64,000 nt of DNA from Pirellula sp. (lineage in GTDB: Bacteria > Planctomycetota > Planctomycetia > Pirellulales > Lacipirellulaceae): assembly GCA_013822725.1 (NCBI GenBank), contig PNKX01000002.1, positions 5,001 through 69,000 of the forward strand, read 5' to 3'. Below, in pieces: positions 44,046 through 53,176 of the stretch. The translations under genes and the position numbers were made by a program. The first letter of the stretch is position 1. Every line of letters starts with the position of its first letter. Below the pieces are notes generated by a model that was not told the origin of the DNA, did no database searches, and was given only the letters and a program-made list of their open reading frames with translations.

Positions 44046-45296
44046 GTGGACGATCAACCAACCCAACGCGAATTCGCTCTCGACGTCGTCTGCCAACTGC
44101 GCACCGCGGGGCACGAGGCGTTGTGGGCGGGGGGCTGCGTCCGCGATCAATTGCTGGGGCTGCCGCCGAAGGATTACGACGTCGCCACCAGTGCGCACCC
44201 CGATCAAGTGCGCGAACTCTTCGGCCGACGCCGCACCTTGGCGATTGGCGCCGCGTTCGGCGTGATCTCTGTGTTAGCGCGGAAGCCGCTCGATCCCATC
44301 GAGGTCGCAACCTTCCGCACCGACGGCGACTATCTCGACGGCCGCCGGCCCGAGTCGGTGGCCTTCAGCGACGCGCGGCATGACGCCGAGCGCCGCGACT
44401 TCACCGTGAACGGCCTCTTCTTCGACCCGGTCGCCGAAGAAGTGGTCGACTACGTCGGCGGCGTCGCCGATCTCGAGGCGCGCATCTTGCGAGCGATCGG
44501 CGATCCGCTGAAACGCTTCAGCGAAGACAAGCTGCGACTGCTGCGAGCGGTTCGATTCGCAGCGACCTACGACCTGGCTTTAGAACCGTCCACGCTGCAC
44601 GCGGTGCAAGCGATGGCCGCAGAAGTGTCGCAAGTGAGCGGCGAGCGGATCGGGGCTGAATTGCGTCGTATCGTCGTCCACAAGTCGCGAGCGCGCGGAG
44701 CGCTCCTGCTGGCAGAGGCGCAGTTGTTGCCGCCGATCTTGCCCGAACTCGCGTCTCATGCGGCGGCGAACGACGGGCTCTGGGAAGCGGCGCTCAGTCG
44801 GCTCGAACAGCTGCAGCACGCGACCGTGCCGCTGGGATTAGCCGCGCTGTTTTTTGACATGTTCGACGCTGCTCAAGTGCGAGGGATTGGCCGACGGCTG
44901 CGGCTCTCGAACAAAGAGATCGATCGCACCGCGTGGCTGCTCGCACAACTGCCGGCGATGCTCGACGCGGCGTCGTTGCCTTGGCCGCGTTTGCAGCGGC
45001 TGCTGATTCACGACGGTCGCGACGAACTGCTCGCCCTGCTCGCAGCCGCCCGCCCGGCCGACGATGCCGGACTTGCACGCTGCCGCGCGCAACTCGCGCG
45101 GCCGATCGAGGAACTCAATCCGCCGCCGCTCGTCACCGGCGACGACCTCATCCGCCATGGCGTGCGGGCCGGCCGGCACTTTTCGGCGCTGCTGGAACAC
45201 CTGCGCGACCAGCAACTCGCTCGCGAGATTTTCACTGCGGACGAGGCCGTCGCCGCCGCCCGTCGCTGGCTAGCGGATCAACCGTCAGACAGTTGA
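44046..45296 (+). CDS. cca: CCA tRNA nucleotidyltransferase / poly(A) polymerase family
   Basis: 416 residues, class II nucleotidyltransferase. The active-site region is GHEALWAGGCVRDQLLGLPP KDYDVATSAHP (the GGCVRD signature and D-x-D metal pair), followed by GRRRTLAIGAAFGVISV and AERRDFTVNGLFFDP (RRDF/NGL motif C). The central helical domain has EDKLRLLRAVRFAATYDLAL (ERxxxE/RRA-like template region). It adds CCA to tRNA 3' ends; the tRNA-Leu in this window lacks an encoded CCA. Poly(A) polymerases share the fold, so specificity is not certain. It starts at GTG 44046, 17 bp after the addA stop, and is probably co-transcribed. Confidence 0.9.
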   Translation: MDDQPTQREFALDVVCQLRTAGHEALWAGGCVRDQLLGLPPKDYDVATSAHPDQVRELFGRRRTLAIGAAFGVISVLARKPLDPIEVATFRTDGDYLDGRRPESVAFSDARHDAERRDFTVNGLFFDPVAEEVVDYVGGVADLEARILRAIGDPLKRFSEDKLRLLRAVRFAATYDLALEPSTLHAVQAMAAEVSQVSGERIGAELRRIVVHKSRARGALLLAEAQLLPPILPELASHAAANDGLWEAALSRLEQLQHATVPLGLAALFFDMFDAAQVRGIGRRLRLSNKEIDRTAWLLAQLPAMLDAASLPWPRLQRLLIHDGRDELLALLAAARPADDAGLARCRAQLARPIEELNPPPLVTGDDLIRHGVRAGRHFSALLEHLRDQQLAREIFTADEAVAAARRWLADQPSDS

Positions 45297-45402
45297 GCGA
45301 TAGAGTTGAGCGGTAGACGAATCGCCCGCCGCGGCGTACGATCGGTCCCCAACGGCGACCGCGCCGGTTCCCACGGTTCATCAGCCATTGGAGTCACGCT
45401 CG

Positions 45403-45915
45403 ATGTCACTCTTTCCCGCGGATTTCGATGCGTTTGCCCTCTTGGCCCAAGCGGCTGAGGCAGCCGGACCACAGATCGACGGGCCCTTCGTCATTCGCCT
45501 GTTGAGTCGCGTGGTCCATATCATGTTCGCCATTATTATCGGCGGCGGCTTGTTTTACTTGCGGGCCGTGTTAGCGCCGGCGGGAGCCGACGCCTGCTTT
45601 GCGAATCGCCGGACGGTCTGGGCCCGCTGGGTCGGGATCGCGACGTTCTTCTTGATCGCCAGCGGCCTATACAACTACATCATGTTCGTTCGCGAGGCGA
45701 AGGCGGCGGGGGCGCCGTTGCCGTCCGCCTATCACATGCTCTTCGGCGTGAAATTCCTGCTCGCCCTCTTCGTCTTCTTCGTTGCGGCGATCCTGGCCGG
45801 CAAGACGTCGCTCGCCGACAAGTTCCGCGGCAACATGGGGCGCTGGCTGAACCTCGCCTGGACCGCGGTGATGGCGATCATCATCATCGGGGCGATGATG
45901 CGGACGTATCACTAA
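45403..45915 (+). CDS. Four-helix membrane protein, unknown function
   Basis: 170 residues from the ATG at 45403 (MSLFPADFDAFALL); an upstream TTG (45388) is possible. Four hydrophobic helices are readable: LLSRVVHIMFAIIIGGGLFY, WARWVGIATFFLIASGLYNY, MLFGVKFLLALFVFFVAAIL and LAWTAVMAIIIIGAMMRTYH. Small four-helix membrane proteins with VVHI(M/L)xxxxxxGG at the first helix are common in planctomycetes and relatives, some resembling CopD-like or cytochrome-like proteins; I cannot place this one. The following small gene starts 45 bp later on the same strand. Confidence 0.75.
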   Translation: MSLFPADFDAFALLAQAAEAAGPQIDGPFVIRLLSRVVHIMFAIIIGGGLFYLRAVLAPAGADACFANRRTVWARWVGIATFFLIASGLYNYIMFVREAKAAGAPLPSAYHMLFGVKFLLALFVFFVAAILAGKTSLADKFRGNMGRWLNLAWTAVMAIIIIGAMMRTYH

Positions 45916-45960
45916 GCCGGCGCGAATGACCAACTTTTCTCAGCGACTAGAAGGCTCCTC

Positions 45961-46131
45961 ATGGATAAAAAAGCAAAGAAGCGGATCGAAGTCATTCGGC
46001 AAAAGTTGGGAACGCTCCAGCAGCAACTCGCCGGCGCCAAGCAGCAGCCCGACGACCCGCAAGAGCCGGCGCGCTTGCAGGCCGAGATCGATAAGCTGCA
46101 GGAAGAGATGACGAAGCTTAAGGCGAGCTAG
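45961..46131 (+). CDS. Small coiled-coil protein (56 residues)
   Basis: Reads MDKKAKKRIEVIRQKLGTLQ and continues with a Gln/Glu/Lys-rich helix to KLKAS. Heptad-like spacing of Ile/Leu (IEVIRQKLGTLQQQL, LQAEIDKLQEEMTKLK) around a PDDPQEPA turn predicts an antiparallel coiled-coil hairpin. A longer overlapping frame (45926-46111) reads as nonsense. The codon bias matches the genes around it, and GAAGGCTCCTC lies just upstream of the ATG. Probably co-transcribed with the membrane protein gene at 45403. No function is assigned. Confidence 0.75.
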   Translation: MDKKAKKRIEVIRQKLGTLQQQLAGAKQQPDDPQEPARLQAEIDKLQEEMTKLKAS

Positions 46132-46148
46132 CGGTGGGCTAGATTGGA

Positions 46149-46283
46149 TGATGGACAGGATAACAGGATTGAGAGGATCGACAGGATCAATATAGAGATT
46201 GTAAAGCGATCCGGACGAGACAAGCTCATTTTGGTTTTCATCCCGTCAATCCAAAATATCCTGTGATCCTGTCCAGTCTTTCA
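46149..46283. repeat. Inverted repeat, GGACAGGATAACAGGAT family (copy 1)
   Basis: Left GATGGACAGGATAACAGGAT TGAGAGGATCGACAGGAT (46149) against right ATCCCGTCAATCC...ATATCCTGTGATCCTGTCC (to 46275). The arms consist of repeated ACAGGAT words. It fills the gap between two convergent genes. A related, interrupted copy is at 54679-55064. Confidence 0.78.
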
Positions 46284-46293
46284 TCGCGGCGGC

Positions 46294-46869
46294 CTAATTG
46301 CCGTTCGTCTGCCAGTTCTTGATCGCTTCTACCGGGTAGAACAACATCAAGACGTTGAGCAGCAGGCTGTCGCGGATCCACAGCACCAGCACGACTTCAA
46401 TGCCGACGAACAGGGCCAGCGTCCAGCGCCAACCGATCTTGCCGGCGATGGCGAACCCGATGACGCACGACAGCAGATCGCCGAGCGAGTTGATCACGGA
46501 ATCGCCCGTGTATCCCAGGGCCGCCGTCGCCTCGCGGTAGCGGTTGATCACGAAGGCCGAATTCTCGACGATCTCCCACGACGCTTCGATCGCCGTCGCC
46601 GCAACGAGCCGCGTTTGCCAGCTCGCGCGGGGCGCCAGCCAGGCGAGAAACCAGTAGAAGATCAGCCCATGCTGCAGGTGGGTGAGGCTATACGGGTCGA
46701 GCAGATGCTGCGAAGTGTGCTCGCTGTAGGCGTCGGCGATCCAGAACAGCAGCGTGCGGCACTCGCAGAACCAGACCCGTCCCTCCAACCGCACGACGAG
46801 CACCATCACAGCCGTGATCGCGGCGACGGCGAGCGCGGCCCAGTGTCGTTTCATCCGCGCGGGGGCCAT
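46294..46869 (-). CDS. DUF2585 (UPF0314)-family membrane protein
   Basis: 191 residues from the ATG at 46869 (a TTG at 46902 extends the frame). Four to five hydrophobic segments. The family features I recognise are VWFCECRTLLFWIADAYSEH TSQHLLDPYSLTHLQHGLIF near the N-terminus, the charged ASWEIVENSAFVINRYRE, and TGDSVINSLGDLLSCVIGFA. Function unknown; the conserved C-E-C and HTSQH residues in an otherwise hydrophobic setting suggest metal or haem contacts, but that is conjecture. It starts about 30 bp after the stop of the LEPR-XLL gene and is probably in one operon with it. Confidence 0.85.
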   Translation of the reverse strand: MAPARMKRHWAALAVAAITAVMVLVVRLEGRVWFCECRTLLFWIADAYSEHTSQHLLDPYSLTHLQHGLIFYWFLAWLAPRASWQTRLVAATAIEASWEIVENSAFVINRYREATAALGYTGDSVINSLGDLLSCVIGFAIAGKIGWRWTLALFVGIEVVLVLWIRDSLLLNVLMLFYPVEAIKNWQTNGN

Positions 46870-46898
46870 GTCGTGTCCGCTGCGTTGGGTGAGCCGAA

Positions 46899-47942
46899 TC
46901 AAGCCGCTGGCTTGCCGGCCAGTTGATGCGAATCGTCGACGCGGCGGCCAGGCGACGTCGCGGGCTGCGGCGCGGGCGTCGGCACATCGGCGATCGGCTG
47001 CGACTCATCGGCTTCAAACGCCCGTTCGCGAGCAGCGTTGCGCGTCTCCTCTGCCGAGATCGCCTCATCTTGCGTCGCGGCCGCAGTCGTCTCGCCGGCG
47101 CTGGCAGCAACGTCATTCGTCTCGCCGAATTCCCAGAAAAACTCCGCAAGCAGTTCGTATCCTTGCGTCAGGACCGCGTCGAAGTCGAGCGCCTGCTTGT
47201 CGATCGGCTGCCCCCCGCTGCCGAAAATCCGCTCGGCGGGACGTTGCGTCAGCGGCGCCACACGAAGCGACGACGATGCGGCCGGCTCCGCGGCGGTCTC
47301 TTCCTGCACGACGTGAGCGGAGCGGCGCCACTCCACCGTCGGCAGCGGCACGAAGCCCGCCAGCGGCGTTTGGACTGGCTCATCGATTGGCATCGGCGTG
47401 GGGTTCGGGATCGGCTCCGTGCCTGGCTCGGTCGGCGGAGTCTCTTCTTCCGGCAGCGCGGCCGTCAGCCGCTCCGCGAAATCGTAACCGTTCAGATCCA
47501 TTCCCGGCAGCACGACGATCTGGCTGAGGAGGTCGTTCGCCTCGACCCAGCCGCCGTCGATGCCGAGCCAATCGGGGCCGTCGTCGAAGCCGCTCGGCTG
47601 CGTCTCGCGAATGGCGTAGACGCCCGGCTCGAGCGCGGGGAAGTCGTAGTTCCCATCGACGTCGGTGAAGACCTCGGCCAGGAGGCGTCCGTCGCTAGTG
47701 AGCAACTCGACGCGAACTCCCGCGATGCCGTCATCGCCCGGTTGGTAGACGCCGTCGTCGGCGCTCGCCGCAAACACGCGGCCCGCGATGCTTCCCGGCA
47801 AGAACAAGTCGCCGTCGGGGAGCATGATTTCGCCGGCAGGTCGCTCCAACAGCGGCGGCGACAAGTCAGCCGCCATCAACAGCCGCGTTTCCATCCGCTC
47901 AAAGCGACAAGCGCGGCGACACGCTGGCGAGCAGTGGGACAT
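46899..47942 (-). CDS. LEPR-XLL / SdrD-like B-domain surface protein
   Basis: 347 residues. The N-terminus from the ATG at 47942 (MSHCSPACRRACRFERMETR LLMAAD) contains FERMETRLLMAA, a variant of the planctomycete LEPR-XLL export/anchoring motif. Then an SdrD/Cna-B-type beta domain (about 40-130): GSIAGRVFAASADDGVYQPG, GVRVELLTSDGRLLAEVFTD VDGNYDFPALEPGVYAIRET. The remainder is a Pro/Glu-rich, low-complexity region (EEETPPTEPGTEPIPNPTP). Such proteins are exported and probably surface bound. The open frame to 48062 is rejected because it is Pro/Cys-rich upstream of the motif. Confidence 0.8.
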   Translation of the reverse strand: MSHCSPACRRACRFERMETRLLMAADLSPPLLERPAGEIMLPDGDLFLPGSIAGRVFAASADDGVYQPGDDGIAGVRVELLTSDGRLLAEVFTDVDGNYDFPALEPGVYAIRETQPSGFDDGPDWLGIDGGWVEANDLLSQIVVLPGMDLNGYDFAERLTAALPEEETPPTEPGTEPIPNPTPMPIDEPVQTPLAGFVPLPTVEWRRSAHVVQEETAAEPAASSSLRVAPLTQRPAERIFGSGGQPIDKQALDFDAVLTQGYELLAEFFWEFGETNDVAASAGETTAAATQDEAISAEETRNAARERAFEADESQPIADVPTPAPQPATSPGRRVDDSHQLAGKPAA

Positions 47943-48238
47943 GGGCGTTGAGGGCGGGGGAGCTTGGCAGGGCGTAGGCTGGAACGCGCTCGGCGGGAGG
48001 GGGCGCGCACGAATGCACGGCGGCGCACTGACGCCATGGCGCGGCGTCTGCCGAAAGCTCATCGGACGGACGCGTCGTGCGGGTTGAGAGCGCGGTAAAC
48101 CTTAACGGTTATGCCGACGAGACGCGCCTCTCGCAGCCCCCGGCTCCGCCGGGGGGTCGGTCACCATGTCGGTAGACATCGTCCCGCGATGCGCTACCCC
48201 CTGGCGGAGCCAGGAGCTGGAATTGCCAGTGGCCCACA
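47943..48238. other. Intergenic region with a split palindrome pair
   Basis: 296 bp, no gene. AGCCCCCGGCTCCGCCGGGGG G (48134-48156) and GCTACCCCCTGGCGGAGCCA GGAGC (48192-48217) are each hairpins and reverse complements of one another apart from a few substitutions. They lie just beyond the stop of the giant cytochrome gene and could terminate it. Confidence 0.6.
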
Positions 48239-51200
48239 TCAATGGTTGAACAGGAACGCCGGGCTGTTAATCAGCGCCCAAGCCAAGTCCTGCACCGAAG
48301 CCAGACGCGGGTTCTCCAAAAGTTTGCCCGCCTGTTGCAGCGAACGATACTCCGCATCGGTCGCCAGATAATAGTCAAGCAGCTTCGTCCGTTCCGGCGC
48401 GCTAAGTTCCCTGGCGGCCAGCAAAGGCCGCCACGACGCGGGATGAGCCGGCCGAGCGAGCGGCGGCTCGGCGTCGGTCGCCGACAGCCGGAACTTGCCG
48501 AGCAGGTGATTGCCCGTGGAGAACTGCTGATCGAGTTCAATGACCAGCCGCGTCCCCGCCTCTGCCTTGATCGGACGGGCCAGGCCGAAGATCGCCGCGT
48601 GGTCGCGTCCAAACTCCGCGGCGACGGCCCAGCCAGTATCTGGTTTGCCGTCGATCGCGCCCTCCACGGCGTAGCCTCCCTGGCTGAAGTCGGCCTCGGC
48701 GTGGCGAATCTTCAAACGCCGCCGTTCGTCTGGTGCTCCTGCCTCAGCGAGAAACGCCCGAAATTCGTGCAATACGAAGTTACCGTCGTCGGCGCGACCG
48801 GGGCCTTTGGCCGGGTAGCGATCATCGGCCAGCGCTTCGAGTCGCAGCGAACGAATTTCGGTGAGGGGCGCTTCAAAGACGAGCGTGTAGGTCCCTTGGC
48901 CCGTGGGGCCAGTCGAGACGACGGAACCGTCGTCCTGCGCCGCGAGATCGGCGCCCATGCTCGCCGTCGCTTCGAGCGGCGCCAGAACGCGCCAATCGAC
49001 CGGGCGATTCGCTTGCCGCCAAGTTTCAAACCCTGGTTCGAGCGCGGCAGCCCGCGCGGCGACGGCGGCGGCCAGCGTCGCCCCTTCATCGCCGGGCGTT
49101 GCCAGCATCTCGACGCCCGCGGCTCGCTCCTCGGCGGAGGGGGCCCGATTGAGGACCCGCAAGAAGACCTCGTCGACGAGTGTGCCGTTATCAGGCGTGC
49201 TCGCTTCCAGCTTCGCCAGTTCACTCTGCGGGTCGTCGATCGCCGCGGCGAACGTCGGGCCGTTCAGCAGCGCCATCACCGGGCCGAGTTGCAGTTCGCT
49301 GGAGCGTTCGCATTCGCAGCCGCTCTCGCGCGCCGGGCGGCCAAGCTTCGACAGCAGCCCGCTCTCGAGTTCGATCATCGAATCAGGCAGCGCCGCCGCG
49401 CGCGTGCCGGGCGGCACGCCGGGAAGCTGCGAGGTCGAACCGACCACGCGATGCACGGCGTCGTACAGCGCCTCGGCCGGCAGGCGGCGGGGGAGGGCGT
49501 GCGAGTAGTTCCGCGCGTCGTCGGCGTTCCAGCGATTCGTCTGATGCGACAGCTGGTAGGTGCGCGAGTTGCAAATCGTGCGGATCAGTTGTCGCACGTC
49601 GAATTTACTGGCAATGAACTCCTCGGTTAGCTTGTCGAGCAATTCCGGATTCGTGGGCGGGTTGCCGGCGCGGATGTCGTCGATTGGTTCGATCAGCCCG
49701 ACTCCCATCAAATGGGCCCACACGCGATTGACGTAGCTGCGGGCGAAGTACGGATTGTCGGCCGCGGTGATCCACGCTGCGGTGCGCTGGCGGAGCGTCT
49801 GGCTCGCCTGTTCGTTCTCAGGAACGCCCGTACTGACTTCAAAGGGGAACTTCGCCGGCGTCGGCTGGCTGGTGCGCAGATGGATCATTTTGCCGCCGGG
49901 GGCGTCAGTGATCATCTCGAACAACGGCTGCGCCGCCTCGACCGCCGATCCCGCCACCGTGCGATCGCCGCTCTCGGGATCCTTCTCCAGCTTGACGTCG
50001 GCGAAGAACGCCGCCCAACCGTAGTAGTTGTCTTGCGTCCACTTTTCGAACGGGTGGTCATGGCACTTGTTGCAGTTGAAGCGCACGCCGAGGAAGACCT
50101 GCGTCGAGGTCTCCGCCATCAAGTCGGGCGTTCGCAGCACTTTGAAGTAACTGCCGGCGGGATGCTCGCGGTTCGATCCGGTGGAGGTAAAGACCTCGCG
50201 CACGAATTGATCGTAGGGGCGGTTCTCGGCGATCGCAGCGCGAATCCATTGTCGGTAGCCGGCGGCGCCTTCGCCGCCGAGGAACTTGCCGTTCACCATC
50301 AGCAGGTCGGCCCAGCGGTTGGTCCAATGCTCGATGTAGTCTTCGCTGCCGATCAATTGATCGACGATCGCGGCTCGCTTCGCGCGGCTCTCGCTGGGGT
50401 CGGCGAGGAAGGCGCGCACCTGGTCGGCCGTCGGCGGCAAGCCGGTCAGGTCGAGGTGGATGCGTCGCAGGAATTCTTGATCGGTGCAGAGCCCGCTGGC
50501 GGCGATCTTCATCCGTGCCAGCTTCGCGTCGACCAGTTCGTCGATTTCGTTGTAGATCGGCTGCGGCGAACTTTCGAACCCGGCCCGATCGCCCATCACC
50601 GTGAGCGTCGTCGCCGCGTAGGCGCCTTCGTAGCGGGCCAGCAGCGGCGCTTCGCCGCGGCGGATGGCGGTGACGTGGCCAGCTTTATCTGCGGACGCGA
50701 TTTCCAGCTCGCCGCTTTCGATAAACGCGTCTTCGGTGACGTCGCGTTCGCTGCCGTCGGTGTAGCGAGCGAGAACCTGCATCGCGATCGTTTGCCCCTC
50801 GGCGTCGACGACCGGGTTCTGCGGGGCGAGCGTGATCGACACGACGCGCGGCGCATCAGGATTGTAGCGGGCGCCTTCGGCAATCCAGCGACGCATCACT
50901 TCGTAACGTCGCGAGCCGACTTCGGTCACCGCGTTGCCGCCGTGCGGCACCATGCCAATCGACTTGAGCAGCATGAGGCTCTGTTCAGGGCTGGCCAGAT
51001 TAATGCGCCGGGCGGCGAGGTCATCGGTGAGGGCTCGGTGATCGCCGAGCGGGTTGTAGCCGCGCAGCGAAAGTTGGAAGCCGTTTTGTCCTTCGCGCGA
51101 TCCGTGGCAGGTGCCGGCGTTGCAGCCGAGCTTGCCGAGGACGGGCATGACGTCGGTGAGGAATTCGACCGGCGGCTGCGCGGGCGTCGCGGCCGCGCTG

Positions 51201-52783
51201 GCGACGGAAGCGGCATTCGGCTCGCCATTGGGACCGTCAGGAGCGGTCAATTCGAACGCATCGACCTGGGCGAGTAACTTGCCGTCGGCCGGGTCGAACA
51301 ATCGAATCACGCCATCGGCCCCGCCCGTAACCAGCGCCTTGCTGTCCGCGCTGAAGGCCAGGGCGTACACAGGAGGAAGCTCGCCGGCGGCCGTCGAAAC
51401 GACATCGGCGCCTTCACGGTTGTAGGCTTCGATCCGGGCGCGCTCTTCGCCGGAGCGCTGGTCGATCGTCTTCCCCTGAATCAGCTTCACGTCATCCGGC
51501 GGCAGGAAGGCGTCGGGGACGTTGAACAACTGCACATGGCCATGCCCGGCGTCGCTGCTGGCCGCGGCGAGACGCGTCCCGTCGGGGCTGAACGCCACGG
51601 CGAAGATCCGACCCGGCATCGTCGGATAGGCCCGCACGAGGTTGCTGTCGTCGCCGATTTTGCGCTCGACGACGCGGTGCATCATGTACGTCCGCGGAAT
51701 TCCTTCGCCGCCCCCCGAAGCCACGAGGTCGCGTTGGGGGTGACGAGCGATCGCAAAGATCGGCCCCCCCGGCACGCCGGGCGAGATGTTCGTGATGTTG
51801 TCGATGAAGCGGCCTGAGCCGGCTTCGGTCAGCTTAAGCGTCTGATCGCGCGAACCGCTGACGACGTACTTGCCGTCGGTCGAAAACACGGCGTCGAGGA
51901 TCCAATCGGCATGGGCGCCTTGCTCGATTAACTGAGCGCCGTCGTTTGCTTTCACGACGCGGAGGTTCGTGTCGGCGCCGCCGAACGCAATCGATTGACC
52001 GTCGGGGCTCCACGCAACGCCGCTCAGTGTTTCGGCCGTGGCGTTACGAGACAATAGCAACTCGCCGCTGGCGACGTCCCAGACTTGCAGTTCGCCCAGT
52101 TCGCCCGGCAGCCCGCCGACGACCGCCAGCTGCTTGCCATCGGGCGAGAATCGCAGCGATTCGATCCGCGACGCGAGGCCGATCAAGCGGCGCACGACGA
52201 CGCGCTCGCTGCGCGCGGCCGCCGCGGCGTCGAGCAGCAGCGTCTCGTTGACGCCCGAGATTGCAATCAGCGCCCCGTCGGGTGAGACGTCGAGCGCGGT
52301 GATCGTCGCCGGTTTCACATAGATTGGCGGATGTTCGGCGTTGAACTGCGGGCGATCATGCTCAACGTCGATCTTGGCGCCGTCGGCAACCCAGCGGCGG
52401 AGCAGCGCGATCTGCTCGGCGTGGAGCGGCTTGCCATCTTTGGGCATCGCCGCGACGCCCGAGTCGTCGGGAGTGATTTGGGCGAGCAACTCGCTGGCGT
52501 CGACTTGCCCCGGCGTGATCACCAGAGCGCCGCTGTCGCCTTCGCCGAACAGCCCTGTGCGCGAGGTGAGATCGACGCCCCCTTCCGCGCGCGCCGGCTG
52601 ATGGCAACCTTGGCAGTGGGCCCGCAAGATGGGCAAAATCTCGCGCTGGTAACTGATCTCAGCGGAGGCGACGGGCGCAACCGCGTCGGCCCAGGTCGAG
52701 CCGCACAAGATTGTCATCGCGTACGCGAGCGCCAGCAGCGGGAGGCGCAATAAATCAACGGCATAACGCGGCATGAAAAGCAC
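48239..52783 (-). CDS. Giant planctomycete cytochrome c / WD40 / DUF1549 / DUF1553 protein
   Basis: 1514 residues with a signal peptide (RLPLLALAYAMTILCGSTWA). In order: an N-terminal planctomycete-type cytochrome c with haem motif CQGCHQ (about 57) and ELLAQITPDD...GKPLHAEQIALLRRWVADGA; a WD40 propeller (about 155-510; ALDVSPDGALIAISG, AWSPDGQSIAFGG, AFSADSKALVTGGADGVIRL); a second haem-like CNAGTCHG (about 555); a bacterial Ig-like domain (about 641-731, VDAEGQTIAMQVLARYTDGS); DUF1549 (about 745-900, FLRRIHLDLTGLPPTADQVR); CNKCHDHPFEKW (about 904); and DUF1553 (about 995-1150, YVNRVWAHLMGVGLIEPIDD). It presumably acts in the periplasm in respiration or polymer oxidation, but the role is unknown. 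ATG at 52774 (MPRYAV) is an alternative start. Confidence 0.93.
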   Translation of the reverse strand: MLFMPRYAVDLLRLPLLALAYAMTILCGSTWADAVAPVASAEISYQREILPILRAHCQGCHQPARAEGGVDLTSRTGLFGEGDSGALVITPGQVDASELLAQITPDDSGVAAMPKDGKPLHAEQIALLRRWVADGAKIDVEHDRPQFNAEHPPIYVKPATITALDVSPDGALIAISGVNETLLLDAAAAARSERVVVRRLIGLASRIESLRFSPDGKQLAVVGGLPGELGELQVWDVASGELLLSRNATAETLSGVAWSPDGQSIAFGGADTNLRVVKANDGAQLIEQGAHADWILDAVFSTDGKYVVSGSRDQTLKLTEAGSGRFIDNITNISPGVPGGPIFAIARHPQRDLVASGGGEGIPRTYMMHRVVERKIGDDSNLVRAYPTMPGRIFAVAFSPDGTRLAAASSDAGHGHVQLFNVPDAFLPPDDVKLIQGKTIDQRSGEERARIEAYNREGADVVSTAAGELPPVYALAFSADSKALVTGGADGVIRLFDPADGKLLAQVDAFELTAPDGPNGEPNAASVASAAATPAQPPVEFLTDVMPVLGKLGCNAGTCHGSREGQNGFQLSLRGYNPLGDHRALTDDLAARRINLASPEQSLMLLKSIGMVPHGGNAVTEVGSRRYEVMRRWIAEGARYNPDAPRVVSITLAPQNPVVDAEGQTIAMQVLARYTDGSERDVTEDAFIESGELEIASADKAGHVTAIRRGEAPLLARYEGAYAATTLTVMGDRAGFESSPQPIYNEIDELVDAKLARMKIAASGLCTDQEFLRRIHLDLTGLPPTADQVRAFLADPSESRAKRAAIVDQLIGSEDYIEHWTNRWADLLMVNGKFLGGEGAAGYRQWIRAAIAENRPYDQFVREVFTSTGSNREHPAGSYFKVLRTPDLMAETSTQVFLGVRFNCNKCHDHPFEKWTQDNYYGWAAFFADVKLEKDPESGDRTVAGSAVEAAQPLFEMITDAPGGKMIHLRTSQPTPAKFPFEVSTGVPENEQASQTLRQRTAAWITAADNPYFARSYVNRVWAHLMGVGLIEPIDDIRAGNPPTNPELLDKLTEEFIASKFDVRQLIRTICNSRTYQLSHQTNRWNADDARNYSHALPRRLPAEALYDAVHRVVGSTSQLPGVPPGTRAAALPDSMIELESGLLSKLGRPARESGCECERSSELQLGPVMALLNGPTFAAAIDDPQSELAKLEASTPDNGTLVDEVFLRVLNRAPSAEERAAGVEMLATPGDEGATLAAAVAARAAALEPGFETWRQANRPVDWRVLAPLEATASMGADLAAQDDGSVVSTGPTGQGTYTLVFEAPLTEIRSLRLEALADDRYPAKGPGRADDGNFVLHEFRAFLAEAGAPDERRRLKIRHAEADFSQGGYAVEGAIDGKPDTGWAVAAEFGRDHAAIFGLARPIKAEAGTRLVIELDQQFSTGNHLLGKFRLSATDAEPPLARPAHPASWRPLLAARELSAPERTKLLDYYLATDAEYRSLQQAGKLLENPRLASVQDLAWALINSPAFLFNH

Positions 52784-52951
52784 CTTGGGCGGTGGGCCGG
52801 GGAGACCATTCGATTATAACCGCATTGCCCCGGAAAAGGGGATGCCCTGGTTGCGCTGCTGTCCCGCCTCAACCCGCAAAGACGACACAATCGGGCCCTA
52901 GCGAAGGACCTCGCCTTCGAGCGCGGCAGACGCCATGAGCAGTTCAAAATA

Positions 52952-53172
52952 CGGGGAGATTAACCACGAAAGAGACGAAAGCCGCGAAAGAAGCAGGATA
53001 AGAAATGCTAGAGGAACTCACCGCTGATAGACGCTGATGGTCGCTGATAAATGGCCTCGGTTATCTTTCCTCTTGGAATTATTAGCGCTCGTTAGCGTTC
53101 ATTAGCGGTGCTGACTCTATTCATCGCATCCTACTTTCGTTCTTTCCGTTTCTTTCGTGGTTAATCTCCCCG
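52952..53172. repeat. Nested inverted repeat, CCACGAAAG family
   Basis: Outer arms CGGGGAGATTAACCACGAAA GAGACGAAAG (52952) and CTTTCTTTCGTGGTTAATCTC CCCG (to 53172). Inside is another palindrome CACCGCTGATAGACGCTGAT GGTCGCTGATAAA against TTATTAGCGCTCGTTAGCGTT CATTAGCGGTG (53019-53110). It fills most of the 393-bp gap; no gene is seen. Confidence 0.82.
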
Positions 53173-53176
53173 CATT

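Noticed and set aside
49712..51277. 521-codon frame antisense to the cytochrome/DUF1549 gene
   Set aside because: Shadow; the opposite strand has haem motifs and DUF domains.
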